Assembly (NCBI GenBank): GCA_026129135.1
Contig: JAHCIQ010000003.1
Location: 62,001 to 126,000 of the forward strand
Reading direction: 5' to 3'
From: Cyanobacteria bacterium TGS_CYA1
GTDB taxonomy: Bacteria; Cyanobacteriota; Vampirovibrionia; Obscuribacterales; Obscuribacteraceae
Length of the DNA: 64,000 bases
A program made the position numbers and the translations under genes. The stretch's first letter is position 1; the number at the start of each line of letters is the position of its first letter. The notes beneath the pieces were generated by a model. The model was not told the DNA's origin, searched no databases, and saw only the letters and a program-made list of their open reading frames with translations. Of the stretch, positions 52,881-61,899 are shown in pieces.

Positions 52881-54539
52881 ATGAAAAAGGACCTTTCTCC
52901 TCTTCGTCGAAGTTTTGTCGTTCAAGGTTTGCGTTATACGCTTGGCGGACTTGCCCTTCTTGCGATTCCATTTTTGACTTATGCGCGAGCCGCCACGCTT
53001 AATTTCAGTTTTCTGGGTGGTGCTCTGGATGCTCAAATTGTAGTCGTACTCTTGTACGTGTTTGTAGTGCTGCATGGAATTTTATTTGTGTCGCTGGGTC
53101 CGCTCATATTGTTTGGTGGACTAGCTTATGTGAGGCGCGCTCAAGAATTGCTCGATTCGAGCAATGCAATTAAAGTTTTGCTCGATTTAAAATTGCGCAC
53201 TAACAAGATTAGTTTGAACGGTGGCACTCTTCTTGATGGTACAGTCACATATGGTGACGGCAGTCAAGAAAATTTCAAACTTGTCTTTCAAGAAAAAAGT
53301 GCATTGCTCAAGAATTTGATTGCTCAAAGTACTCAGGTCGACTTGTATGGAGAGCCCAAGTCTAATCCAAAGCCTCGCATTTTGAGCACTCCTTGCGGCT
53401 TACTGCTAGAACAGCCAAACGAGCTTGGTTTATTGCAATCAATTTTTGGATTTGGAGACAAAAGTAAATTCCTTGTGCGAAGGGTAAAAATCAGACTGAT
53501 GTCTTTGACAATTTTGTCTCTTGCGTATGGTGCTTTTCTTTCTCCAATTAGTCTCAATCTCGCCATGTTTCCTGCACAGGCAAAAAACATACTATCGATT
53601 ACTGTTATTGCATCTATGTTTTTGTTGTTTGCTGATCTTTTGGAAAGCAAGAAACTAGCTCGTCTCAATCATGCGCTTGAAAAAGTCGACTGCCAATTTA
53701 CTTTGCTCAAACGAGGCTTGGTTAAATGGCTCAATCCTAAAATCGTGACTGTAAATGTCGTTTTTCAAGATGGAAGGCCGTCTCAAAAGTCCAGTTTTTT
53801 GCTCGAGTCATTCAACAAGGTTTCCGATGGCGAGCCGATGTATGGAAGCGCATTTCTGGGCTCGAATGGACGGGTAATTGGTATAGTCAACGGAGCCACC
53901 AGTCTGGTGAAATCAAAAGTGGCGTACTGGACTATCGCACCTATGGTATTGTATCTGGTGACAATGCCATTTTGTGTTTCGTTGATGCAACCCGACATGA
54001 GTAAAGAATACACCTTAAACTCAGGTCAGGAATATTATCAACAAGGTCTGATGTACAAAGCTTATGGTCGGACTGAAAAGGCGCGAAGAGCGATGTTGGC
54101 TGCTCAGAATTTTGATGCCAGAACAAAATTGAAAGCTCAAATTTATATCAAAACTCATTTGCCTTTAGATCCTGTCTCCAAAGAGGCTGAGCAAATGAAT
54201 ATTAAAGGATACAATTTGATGGCATCGCGCAGAACAACCGATGCAATTAAAGCATTTAAGAATTGCATTGCAGAATATCCTCATTTCGAATGGCCTTACG
54301 GAAATCTGGGTTCGCTATATATCAAGCTGCAAGAATTCGACAAAGCTAAATTTTATCTGGAGCAAGCAGTGGCGATAAACCCAGATTATGTAAACGCGCT
54401 TCAACACCTGGCTGAGCTCGAACTAAGACAAGGTCACAGACAGGAGGCGCTAAAATATCTTGAGCGGATATCTAATGCCGATCCTCATGAGTCAAAACAG
54501 GTCGAACTACAAAAAATTGCTATAAAAGCTTCTTTATAA
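52881..54539 (+). CDS. membrane protein with C-terminal TPR
   Basis: 552 residues from the ATG at 52881. Hydrophobic segments at about 17-36, 55-80, 205-260 and 345-365 enclose two soluble beta-containing regions (about 95-195 and 270-335). Three or four TPR hairpins (about 375-545) follow: YQQGLMYKAYGRTEKARRAM, WPYGNLGSLYIKLQEFDKAK, ALQHLAELELRQGHRQEALK. No catalytic signature. It converges on the GNAT gene with a six-base overlap. Confidence 0.7.
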   Translation: MKKDLSPLRRSFVVQGLRYTLGGLALLAIPFLTYARAATLNFSFLGGALDAQIVVVLLYVFVVLHGILFVSLGPLILFGGLAYVRRAQELLDSSNAIKVLLDLKLRTNKISLNGGTLLDGTVTYGDGSQENFKLVFQEKSALLKNLIAQSTQVDLYGEPKSNPKPRILSTPCGLLLEQPNELGLLQSIFGFGDKSKFLVRRVKIRLMSLTILSLAYGAFLSPISLNLAMFPAQAKNILSITVIASMFLLFADLLESKKLARLNHALEKVDCQFTLLKRGLVKWLNPKIVTVNVVFQDGRPSQKSSFLLESFNKVSDGEPMYGSAFLGSNGRVIGIVNGATSLVKSKVAYWTIAPMVLYLVTMPFCVSLMQPDMSKEYTLNSGQEYYQQGLMYKAYGRTEKARRAMLAAQNFDARTKLKAQIYIKTHLPLDPVSKEAEQMNIKGYNLMASRRTTDAIKAFKNCIAEYPHFEWPYGNLGSLYIKLQEFDKAKFYLEQAVAINPDYVNALQHLAELELRQGHRQEALKYLERISNADPHESKQVELQKIAIKASL

Positions 54540-55055
54540 TGCAGCCGAGTCAAGTTGTTTGAACATTACGAAAGCATCCACTGGTCCATGCATTTTGTGG
54601 TCGAAAACGCCTGGCAGTGTGCCGATTACATTAAATCCCAGACTTTTCCATAAGTTGACCGCGGAAGTATTAGTCGATACCACATAGTTGAATTGCATAG
54701 ATTTATATCCGTGCTTAAAAGCCGAATCGAGCGAGTGCAATCCTAATTGCCTGCCAAGCCCGTTTCCCCTGGCTGATTTCGATACCATATAGGTTGCTGT
54801 GGCAATATGAGAACCTCTGCCAGGCCACTGAGGCTTAAAAAAATAAGCACCGCCTATAGTATTGGTCAAAGGATCGATTGCAACATAACTTGTGCTCTCT
54901 TGCTGGCACCATATTTGTTTGAATTTGTCTAAAGGTGTGTCGCAAGGATAGGGAAACGAATCACCGTCCGCGTTTATTTCTTGAAAAATGCGGTGGAGAG
55001 AAGTTAATTGGTCGTCGGTGCCTTGAAAGGGAACTATTTCAAAGCTCGTTTTCAT
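54534..55055 (-). CDS. GNAT-family N-acetyltransferase
   Basis: 173 residues. It transfers an acetyl group from acetyl-CoA to an amine. Acetyl-CoA loop: ATYMVSKSARGNGLGRQLGLHSLDSA (R-G-x-G-L-G-R-x-L). The partner strand is SMQFNYVVSTNTSAVNLWKSLGF and the C-terminal beta-turn is VIGTLPGVFDH. The acceptor is unknown. Its ATG overlaps the stop of dapB (ATGA), so it is translated from the same mRNA. Confidence 0.88.
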   Translation of the reverse strand: MKTSFEIVPFQGTDDQLTSLHRIFQEINADGDSFPYPCDTPLDKFKQIWCQQESTSYVAIDPLTNTIGGAYFFKPQWPGRGSHIATATYMVSKSARGNGLGRQLGLHSLDSAFKHGYKSMQFNYVVSTNTSAVNLWKSLGFNVIGTLPGVFDHKMHGPVDAFVMFKQLDSAAL

Positions 55056-55846
55056 AGCTCACCAAAAAGCAAATTGTCGAGCCCACGCACGAGACCTTTC
55101 GTTTTAACCGCCATACGGGCTGCAAGCAAAGTGCCATCGACATATGGTTTGGCGCTTGTTCCTGCATCGTGTCGGATAGTGAGCCTTTCGTCAGACATAC
55201 CAAATATTGATTCGAATGAAAGTACAAATCCAGGTAAGCGCAAGCTATGCACTGGTGTTCCTTTTATTTGAGCACCGCGAGCTTCTTTATAGCCTTTGAT
55301 TTGCTCGGGTGACACTACCATTTTGTTTTCTTGTACTCGTGCGAGTTCTTCTGCTAATTCGCGTGCTGTTCCGCTTGGTGCATCTATTTTTTCTGCGTGG
55401 GCATAATCTATTACTTCAAAATGAGGAATGTGATTAGCAGCCATGAGCGAAAAGCGCTTGGCCAGAGCCGCTGTAATAGAAAAATTGCCGCTAGCAATTA
55501 CTCCCACTTCTTTTTTGTGGGCGATTTTACTTATTTCCTCAAAATCTTCCGCCGATAAACCAGAACTTCCAACTACTACGTTCACATTATTTTCCAGTGC
55601 CTGATGAACGTGCTCTTTGATCGAAAGTGCGCTTGTATAGTCGATTAAAACATCGACCGGATCCAGATGCAATGCTTCTTGCACAGATGCGTAAATAAAA
55701 ACGTGTTCAAATTTTTGACCAGCACTCTTGCGCGAAACAGCGCTTGCCAGTTCGAAATCATGCGATTCGAGAACCGCTTTGCCTATTTCACTGCCTGTCC
55801 AGCCGGTGATACCCGCGATGCAAAGTCGAATCTTTTTTTCTGTCAT
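55052..55846 (-). CDS. dapB: 4-hydroxy-tetrahydrodipicolinate reductase (divergent)
   Basis: 264 residues. It reduces the tetrahydrodipicolinate precursor with NAD(P)H in lysine/diaminopimelate synthesis. The Rossmann motif is GITGWTG rather than the common GAxGRMG. The key region reads YAHAEKIDAPSGTA: the Lys and DAPSGTA are kept, but the usual HH pair is A-H. SSGLSAEDF and GNFSITAALAKRFS match the family. It lies between a TPR gene (one base apart) and the GNAT gene (four-base overlap). Divergent but very likely DapB. Confidence 0.85.
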   Translation of the reverse strand: MTEKKIRLCIAGITGWTGSEIGKAVLESHDFELASAVSRKSAGQKFEHVFIYASVQEALHLDPVDVLIDYTSALSIKEHVHQALENNVNVVVGSSGLSAEDFEEISKIAHKKEVGVIASGNFSITAALAKRFSLMAANHIPHFEVIDYAHAEKIDAPSGTARELAEELARVQENKMVVSPEQIKGYKEARGAQIKGTPVHSLRLPGFVLSFESIFGMSDERLTIRHDAGTSAKPYVDGTLLAARMAVKTKGLVRGLDNLLFGEL

Positions 55847-55847
55847 T

Positions 55848-56777
55848 TTAGTTTTTGTATTCTTGTTCCAGTTTAGAAATTTCGTCCTGACGTCCTAATT
55901 TCTTCAGAACTTTTTTGATATTCTCGAGACAGTCTTTGAAAGAGGCGCTATCGACACTGGTAGATTCTTTTTGAATAGCAAGCGATTGTTTTAGCATTTG
56001 CAGTGCCTTTTCGTTTTTGCCTTGCAGTGATAGAACACCTGCCACATTGTTCAAGTCGCGAGCAACATTGCGGTGGTGCGAACCTAAAACTGTTTGGTCT
56101 GCTTCCAGCGCTTCTTCAAAAGCTTTTTTAGCTTTGGTGATTTCGTTGTGTTTGATATACCAGTTCCCAAGGCTCGTATAGGCTGTTCCAAGCTCTGGGT
56201 CTTTAGGCAGTTTGCGACGAGATTCTACTACTTGTTTTTGCAAAAACAAAGACTCTTTTGCCAGTTCGAGATTATCTAAAACGTTCGATAAGTGCTGGGT
56301 CGCGATAATTCGCTCATCAGGCGAACAGTCTTTTGAGTTGTCCATTATATTCAATGCTTTGCGCAAGAGTTTTTCGGCTTCGTCATTTTCTCCAAGAGCC
56401 GCACAGGATGAGGCAAGGCGAACCATGCTTTCAGCAGTGGTTAAATGATTAGAGCCTAATTCTTTATCGCGTATGAGCAGCGCTTGCTTGAAGAATTCAT
56501 GTGATTTTTTGTACTCACCAAGTTCGAACATTACCATCCCAAGCTGGTTCAGGACCACTGCTCGGCGTGGATCTTTATCGCTGAATTTTTGTGCCGCATT
56601 CATGGCTTCTTCCAGAGTTTTTCTGGCTTCAATCAATTTGCCTTCTACAAACTCGTTCGAGCCACGGTCGATCAAATCTTGAAAGGACATTTGAGCGCCA
56701 AGACAAGCGTCAAAATTCAAAAGAAAAGCGCTTTGCAAGGCGATTAAACTGAGCGAAATTTTTGTCTTCAAAAGCAT
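55848..56777 (-). CDS. secreted TPR (kinesin-light-chain-type) protein
   Basis: 309 residues from the ATG at 56777 (GAGGTGAG upstream); a longer frame to 56828 is not needed. A signal peptide (1-27) precedes six TPR units of the 42-residue type, e.g. AVVLNQLGMVMFELGEYKKS, AESMVRLASSCAALGENDEA and ARDLNNVAGVLSLQGKNEKA. It is probably a periplasmic scaffold. One base separates it from dapB on the same strand, so it is in that operon. Confidence 0.8.
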   Translation of the reverse strand: MLLKTKISLSLIALQSAFLLNFDACLGAQMSFQDLIDRGSNEFVEGKLIEARKTLEEAMNAAQKFSDKDPRRAVVLNQLGMVMFELGEYKKSHEFFKQALLIRDKELGSNHLTTAESMVRLASSCAALGENDEAEKLLRKALNIMDNSKDCSPDERIIATQHLSNVLDNLELAKESLFLQKQVVESRRKLPKDPELGTAYTSLGNWYIKHNEITKAKKAFEEALEADQTVLGSHHRNVARDLNNVAGVLSLQGKNEKALQMLKQSLAIQKESTSVDSASFKDCLENIKKVLKKLGRQDEISKLEQEYKN

Positions 56778-56853
56778 TTTGGTCTCACCTCTGAAAGACA
56801 GTGATTTTATCATGCTTTTTGTAATCATTTTATGACTACAATTTATCCCTTGA

Positions 56854-57585
56854 CTATCTTGGTTGCTCGGACATCAACAAAGGAAAACCAAAGCGGGTGC
56901 TGCCTGAATAGACTCCTTCAATCTCAGGTGAAAGGATGCTCAGATGAATTTTGGCTTCGAGCACTTTATCAAAAACGTAATCTGGAAAGATAGACGAATC
57001 AGAAAATTTCTGCTCCTCCACCAGGAAATGCCCGATTAATTTGCCCCAGTAAAAAAAGACCAGGCACAATTCGCTTCCAGATTCAGAAAGGGTGCGGATA
57101 GATATAAGAGAATGTCGCGGCAAATTTTTGACATGTTCGATAAAGTGAACAGCTAACTGATTGGGATTGCCTTCTATTGCTGGTTCCATGAATTGTCCGA
57201 TGAAGGCTGATGAAAAGGGCAAAACCACTTCGTCTGGCAACGAATAAATTTGAAGCACAGCCGAATTGACATCGACCATGGACAGTTGTTTCATCAAGGA
57301 CGGCAACGCCTTATAAGTGTGTTTGATAGGCTCCTCACCATCACGTGCATAAACAGCGCCCACGCACCATCCTGCAAACAGAAGGAGCGCACCCCTGAAT
57401 TTAACTTGGTTTGAGCTTGCCTTGAGAACGCCTGTAAATTTTTCCTGGTCAAGCCAGTCGATCAGTTTGGTTAAGCCACTTTCTTTTAAGTCCCAGTCAA
57501 TTATTTGCGAGCCAGGAGGGGTAGATGGAGATGGGAATAAATCTCCCGCTCTTTTGTAGTTAACCGTATATGGTGTCGACTTCAT
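56854..57585 (-). CDS. DUF4388/PatA-like protein (tentative)
   Basis: 243 residues, no signal peptide. Residues about 35-80 (LIDWLDQEKFTGVLKASS, RGALLLFAGWCVGAVYARDG) resemble the start of DUF4388 domains (F-x-G-x-L-x-x-x...G-x-L-x-F-x-x-G-x-x-x-x-A). The later part (about 165-240) is a mixed fold with CLVFFYWGKLIGHFLV. It follows the matrixin gene with a 13-base gap on the same strand. Confidence in the family is low. Confidence 0.5.
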   Translation of the reverse strand: MKSTPYTVNYKRAGDLFPSPSTPPGSQIIDWDLKESGLTKLIDWLDQEKFTGVLKASSNQVKFRGALLLFAGWCVGAVYARDGEEPIKHTYKALPSLMKQLSMVDVNSAVLQIYSLPDEVVLPFSSAFIGQFMEPAIEGNPNQLAVHFIEHVKNLPRHSLISIRTLSESGSELCLVFFYWGKLIGHFLVEEQKFSDSSIFPDYVFDKVLEAKIHLSILSPEIEGVYSGSTRFGFPLLMSEQPR

Positions 57586-57598
57586 TTAGAATTTCGTT

Positions 57599-58648
57599 TT
57601 ACAAAGGTTTGTACAAATCACTCACGGGAAGCTCGTACAAAGCTCGAAGAGTGACGAAATCGTTGTTGGAAGGACGGTTGTATCTGGATGCTTTATATGA
57701 ATCGTTTTCATCGACTCCGGTGCCATGGTCATACATTATATCGTCTGGATTTGGCGAGTGATTTTGCAAGCCCAGAGCATGACCGAATTCGTGCATGGCA
57801 GTATGAGTGATTTCGCGTGGAGCATGATTGCTCCAGGTTTTAGCAAATTTGGTTTCGATATGGATAATTGTGCGAGCGTCTTTGACTCCTTGCCATGGAT
57901 AAAAAGTTCTCCCAACAGCTCCTCTGCCTTCTTCTTCGCACCATACGAAAAGAATGTCTGCTTTACAGGGGTCGTCTGTGTATTGAAATTTGATTCTACT
58001 GTCACGCATGATTGAAGACCAGGCGTTAATGCCAGTCATCACCGCCGATTTGTATTCTGTTCGATAATCGTTTGCAGTGGATAATTTTTTGAAAAAGCCT
58101 GGTTTGACCAGATATGGATAGAGCTTTTTACAGGTGTCGACTGTAAGGTCCGCTCCCGAATAACCTTTGGGAAACTTGAGACCGTTCGTGACATGAATTT
58201 TTAAGGGAGCGCCAGAGCGATTCCAGCGTGTCATTCCGGTGGAACTTACTTGTGAATACGGGACTAAACTTTTGAATTCATTGTATTTGCTCAAGTAGCG
58301 CTTTGCTGTTTTCGAAAAGGTATTGTCTTGGCTGGTCATGACTACAGTTCGGCAAAAGGCATGTTCGGCAGTCTTGAAGTCGTCGCTATATAATGCGCTC
58401 ACTGCCAAATAATATTGAACGGATGGGTCTTGAGGATCTAGGGCAGCACAGCGCCCAAACGCTAAGGTGGCCTCTTTGAACTTTCTTTCTTCGAGCAGAC
58501 CAAGAGCATGCCTCTTTTCATTTGCAAGATTGAATGGTCTTGGAGGAGCCGCCTGAGCCGATTGACAGAGACTTTTAGCGCCAAAAAAGAGCACCAGAAA
58601 GAAGCTATAAATTAAACGGCTGCAACTGCTAAAATTCTTCGAATACAT
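57599..58648 (-). CDS. secreted matrixin-like zinc metalloprotease with TPR
   Basis: 349 residues. A signal peptide (1-30), then one or two TPR hairpins (about 45-115), then a metzincin domain (about 150-320). The zinc motif is HEFGHALGLQNH: His286, Glu287, His290, His297 in H-E-x-x-H-x-x-G-x-x-H. The Met-turn (DDIMYDHG) follows. It is predicted to cleave proteins outside the cytoplasm. The substrate is unknown. It is divergent, 26 bases from the gene at 58675. Confidence 0.85.
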   Translation of the reverse strand: MYSKNFSSCSRLIYSFFLVLFFGAKSLCQSAQAAPPRPFNLANEKRHALGLLEERKFKEATLAFGRCAALDPQDPSVQYYLAVSALYSDDFKTAEHAFCRTVVMTSQDNTFSKTAKRYLSKYNEFKSLVPYSQVSSTGMTRWNRSGAPLKIHVTNGLKFPKGYSGADLTVDTCKKLYPYLVKPGFFKKLSTANDYRTEYKSAVMTGINAWSSIMRDSRIKFQYTDDPCKADILFVWCEEEGRGAVGRTFYPWQGVKDARTIIHIETKFAKTWSNHAPREITHTAMHEFGHALGLQNHSPNPDDIMYDHGTGVDENDSYKASRYNRPSNNDFVTLRALYELPVSDLYKPL

Positions 58649-58674
58649 TTTTATGAAAATGGGAGTTCTAAATT

Positions 58675-59628
58675 ATGGTCGGCAAAACTCTGAAGCTAGC
58701 GATGTTTTCTCTGCTGATTGGCGTAAGTCCCCTCGCCACATTGAGTACTTTAGCACTGGAACAGGGAGCTTCAACCACGAAAATAGAAGTAAAGAGTAGT
58801 GGGGCAAGCAATCTAGACAATATTTTCAAGAGCCAGGCCAAAGAATATGAGGCTGCTTTTGCTGCTTGTGATGCAAAAAAAATCGCCGCCATGTGGTCTG
58901 AAAAAGGAACTTATATAGACACTGATGGTTGGGAGTACAGCGGTCGTAAAGCGATAGAAGACAAGTACAGAGACTTCTTCTCGCGCAAAAAAGGCAAAAT
59001 CGCTATCACGGTTCAATCTGTCCAACCGATTGGAGATGCAGCAGCAATCGAAAAGGGAATCGCGTCCTTTAGCGATATTGATGGTAATTTGGTGTCATCC
59101 TGTACTTATACAGTGGTGCACGTTCGAAACGACGGCAGATGGGAAATCGCCAGTGCCACCGATCATGGAGAGGTGGACGCTCAGAGTCAAATGTCTTTGA
59201 AAGATATGGCCTGGATGCTTGGAGAGTGGCATGCAAATGGTGCTAATGGCGACGCCACTGTTGTCACCAAATTCGCCAATGGAAATAGCTTTCTCGTCAC
59301 TCGTTTTGAATTGAAAGACAAAAACGGAAAGGGCAGAGAAGAAATGCAAATAACCGGTTTTGACCCTACTCAAAATGCGCTTGTTTCCTGGATCTTCGAT
59401 TCGAACGGTGGATTTGGTCAAGCCCGCTGGTACAGTCATGGTAAGACCTGGGAGAGTCGAATGAATCGCATAACTCCAGGGGGACAACGACTTTCTTCAG
59501 TTAATTACTGGCAGTTAGAAGCACCGGACAAATTTACCTGGCAGTCGACCAGAAGAGTTTTCGAAGGGATGGACCTGCCAGATTCTGAGCGTATAACTGT
59601 CAGTCGCGTCAATGTACAAGCACAGTAA
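58675..59628 (+). CDS. secreted NTF2-like plus DUF1579-like protein
   Basis: 317 residues with a signal peptide (1-25). Residues about 40-160 are an NTF2-like domain (EYEAAFAACDAKKIAAMWSE, GTYIDTDGWEYSGRKAIEDK). Residues about 175-315 look like a DUF1579/lipocalin-like domain (DMAWMLGEWHANG, ITGFDPTQNALVSWIFDSNG). This two-domain pattern occurs in bacterial secreted proteins of the SgcJ/EcaC group. No activity is known. The Gly-rich gene follows after 13 bases. Confidence 0.75.
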   Translation: MVGKTLKLAMFSLLIGVSPLATLSTLALEQGASTTKIEVKSSGASNLDNIFKSQAKEYEAAFAACDAKKIAAMWSEKGTYIDTDGWEYSGRKAIEDKYRDFFSRKKGKIAITVQSVQPIGDAAAIEKGIASFSDIDGNLVSSCTYTVVHVRNDGRWEIASATDHGEVDAQSQMSLKDMAWMLGEWHANGANGDATVVTKFANGNSFLVTRFELKDKNGKGREEMQITGFDPTQNALVSWIFDSNGGFGQARWYSHGKTWESRMNRITPGGQRLSSVNYWQLEAPDKFTWQSTRRVFEGMDLPDSERITVSRVNVQAQ

Positions 59629-59641
59629 GGAGTTGAAAAAA

Positions 59642-60961
59642 ATGAAAAATAGAATTATCACTTCTTTAGTGTTGGTCAGTCTGGGAGTTTCGCTTTCGTC
59701 CCAGGCCATAATGCTTGAAGCTCAAGCTAGAGGTTTTGGCGGGGCAGGCGGCGGTTTTTCTCGTGGTGGATTTGGTGGTGGTTTTGACCGGGGCGGTTTT
59801 GACCGTGGAAGTTTTGACCGTGGAAGTTTTGACCGCGGAAGTTTCGATCGCGGGAATTTCGACCGCGGCAATGTCGATCGGGGAAATTTCGATAATGGCG
59901 GGCTCGATCGAGATGGAGCAGGTAGTTTTCGCAATAACTCGATAGATTCGGATCCTAATCGTGGGGTCTGGACTCGCCCTGGTGGCTTTGATGGCGGAGC
60001 CGGTTCTGGAATAGATAGAGGCAATTTTACAAGTGGGGTTTGGAATCGGCCGGCTGGAGGCATTGGTGGAGCCGGACACGTAGATCCAATGCGCAATGGC
60101 GGTTTTGGATTCGACCATATTTCGGGTAATGGCAACAACGTCTTTCGGGGTGGACACAACACCTACAATTATTCTCCCACTTATATGAACAATCGCGGAT
60201 TGGCTGTACGCAATGGTTTTAACGGTTATGACCATTTCTACGGTCATGGCTGGTGGGGACATTATCCTGGTTGCTGGTATGCTCCTGGTTGGGGTGCTAG
60301 CACTGCCTGGATGATTACAGACTGGAGCATGATGGCAGGAATGCTTGCTATGTCTGCTGTAACGCCGCTTTTGTACGGATATGGCGGCGGTGGTGGTGGC
60401 GGTTCGGTCACGTACAACAATAACAATGTTTATTACAACGACCAGCCAGTAGCCACAGCAGACCAGTACTACAGTCAAGCTCAGACACTGGCTACTCAAG
60501 GAGCTTCTGCTCCTAACTACACGAGTCCTGTGCTCACGTCCTCTCCGGGGGCGGTACCACCTGCAGTGCCGACTGATTTTAATCCTCAAACCACGGCAAA
60601 GCTCGACTCGGGTTCGAAGAAATCAGAATGGAAGCCTCTTGGAGTTTTCTCGCTCGTGCAAGGTGATCAGACAAACTCTACCACCATGTTCCAGCTTGCA
60701 ATCAATGCAAAAGGTGAAATTGCAGGCAACTATTACGACATGCTGACAGACCAGGACCAGCAGGTTCACGGTCATCTGGATAAAAAGACACAACGAGTCG
60801 CTTTCACAGTAGGCAAGAATACAGCAGTAGTTTATGACTGTGGGTTGGGTAATCTAATGCAAGAGCAGGCGCCAATCTTGGTCCATTTTGACAAGAGCCG
60901 AACCGAGCAATTCCTGCTCGTCAGGCTGAAACACTCGGATGCGCAATCAGCAAAAAGCTAG
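59642..60961 (+). CDS. secreted Gly-rich FDRG-repeat protein
   Basis: 439 residues from the ATG at 59642 (AAGGAG nine bases upstream, next to the previous stop). A signal peptide (1-30) is followed by a Gly/Phe/Asp/Arg repeat (about 48-95) with nine tandem [FVL]-D-[RN]-[GD]-x units. A long Gly/Asn/His/Tyr-rich stretch with a single hydrophobic piece (WMITDWSMMAGMLAMSAVTPLLYGYGGG) comes next. A globular C-terminal domain (about 320-430) has WKPLGVFSLVQGDQTNSTTM, FQLAINAKGEIAGNYYDML and DQDQQVHGHLDKK. Possibly cell-surface or matrix; not recognised. Confidence 0.65.
   Translation: MKNRIITSLVLVSLGVSLSSQAIMLEAQARGFGGAGGGFSRGGFGGGFDRGGFDRGSFDRGSFDRGSFDRGNFDRGNVDRGNFDNGGLDRDGAGSFRNNSIDSDPNRGVWTRPGGFDGGAGSGIDRGNFTSGVWNRPAGGIGGAGHVDPMRNGGFGFDHISGNGNNVFRGGHNTYNYSPTYMNNRGLAVRNGFNGYDHFYGHGWWGHYPGCWYAPGWGASTAWMITDWSMMAGMLAMSAVTPLLYGYGGGGGGGSVTYNNNNVYYNDQPVATADQYYSQAQTLATQGASAPNYTSPVLTSSPGAVPPAVPTDFNPQTTAKLDSGSKKSEWKPLGVFSLVQGDQTNSTTMFQLAINAKGEIAGNYYDMLTDQDQQVHGHLDKKTQRVAFTVGKNTAVVYDCGLGNLMQEQAPILVHFDKSRTEQFLLVRLKHSDAQSAKS
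59782..59916 (+). repeat. 15-bp tandem coding repeat (FDRG-x)
   Basis: Nine head-to-tail 15-base units of the type TTTGACCGTGGAAGT; the middle units are nearly identical and the outer ones have drifted. They expand the FDRG-S/N motif in the Gly-rich protein. The third-base drift shows that the protein motif is kept. Confidence 0.85.
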
Positions 60962-61103
60962 CTAACCGAGAATCCATGCGGGTTTAGCCCGGCGCTGGAT
61001 ATTGACAGGTTTTAGAGTGTCTATTAAGCTGGATAATAGGCACTCAAATCTATACTCGGTATCTCAGTTTTCATGCGGATTTGATGCTTCAGGTGAAACT
61101 AAA

Positions 61104-61298
61104 ATGAAAAATATTGAGCTAATTGCTACTATCCTGTTATTCGTGGGTGGGCTGAATTGGGGATTGGTCGGAATCTTCAATTACAACCTCGTAACCACAC
61201 TAATGGGCGACGGCACAATGACCCATGTTCTTTACGGACTCGTTGGTGCTGCCACAATTTATCACATGATGATGCATATGAAGGCGAAAAGCGCTTAG
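61104..61298 (+). CDS. DUF378 family small membrane protein
   Basis: 64 residues from the ATG at 61104 (AGGTGA upstream). The DUF378 pattern is complete: LIATILLFVGGLNWGLVGIF, N-L-V-T-x-L-x-G, VLYGLVGAATIYHMM. Two membrane helices. The family (YuzA-like) has no known function. A longer upstream frame to 61002 has no export signal and is unlikely. Confidence 0.9.
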   Translation: MKNIELIATILLFVGGLNWGLVGIFNYNLVTTLMGDGTMTHVLYGLVGAATIYHMMMHMKAKSA

Positions 61299-61392
61299 AA
61301 AGAAAAGCTCCCGTTAGTAACCATTTTCTATGTGCCAAAAAATCAATCCTTGAGTTGATGTTTCGATCATCAGTTCAGGGAATAATTGGCTA

Positions 61393-61788
61393 ATGCATAG
61401 AAAAATACTGTTCATTAGTATCGCGATAATTCTGGCGACATTGCCAGCGGTTTCTTCGGGAAAAAAGAAAAATAAATCGCAAATCAATTCGCAAATTAAG
61501 TCGAAAAGTAATTCGGCTGCGGCAAGCCGTGGCAAAACGCTCTATCGCCTTTACCAGTGCGCCGATTGTCACTCCATAAACGGTGAGGGCAATAAAGAAG
61601 GTGTCAGTCTGGATAAAATCGGAACCAAAAGAACGAGCGAATTTTTGCTTGCCCAAATTCTGGATCCCGAAAAGCATGTCGAAAAGAATTCCAAAAAATT
61701 CAATGGCGAACCTAATTTAATGCCAGCGCAAGAGATTGATAAAGCAGAAGCCCGTGCCATCGTGAGTTATCTGAAAACTTTGAGATAG
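61393..61788 (+). CDS. secreted c-type cytochrome
   Basis: 131 residues. A signal peptide (about 1-22) and a Lys/Ser linker lead to a class-I-like cytochrome c: haem site CADCH (Cys56, Cys59, His60), a distal Met candidate in PNLMPAQ, and the final helix ARAIVSYLKTLR. It is a periplasmic or membrane-attached electron carrier. No oxidase or other respiratory gene is adjacent, so its partner is not visible here. Confidence 0.88.
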   Translation: MHRKILFISIAIILATLPAVSSGKKKNKSQINSQIKSKSNSAAASRGKTLYRLYQCADCHSINGEGNKEGVSLDKIGTKRTSEFLLAQILDPEKHVEKNSKKFNGEPNLMPAQEIDKAEARAIVSYLKTLR

Positions 61789-61899
61789 CGTTTTCGCGCA
61801 TTTAGCCTGGTGCTTTTCTATCCTTTTCCCCGGCGTCAATAAATGTTTTAAAACTTAAGATGAAACGACGTCGAATTGCTTTGAGGTCAGATGTTTTAA

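Noticed and set aside
59782..59916. Regular 15-bp repeats considered as a CRISPR array
   Set aside because: Units are head-to-tail without spacers and are read in frame as FDRG-x. A coding tandem repeat.
59666..60589. Long antisense frame opposite the Gly-rich gene
   Set aside because: Arg/Ser/Thr/Ile-repetitive product created by the antisense of Gly codons. It has no start context or domain.
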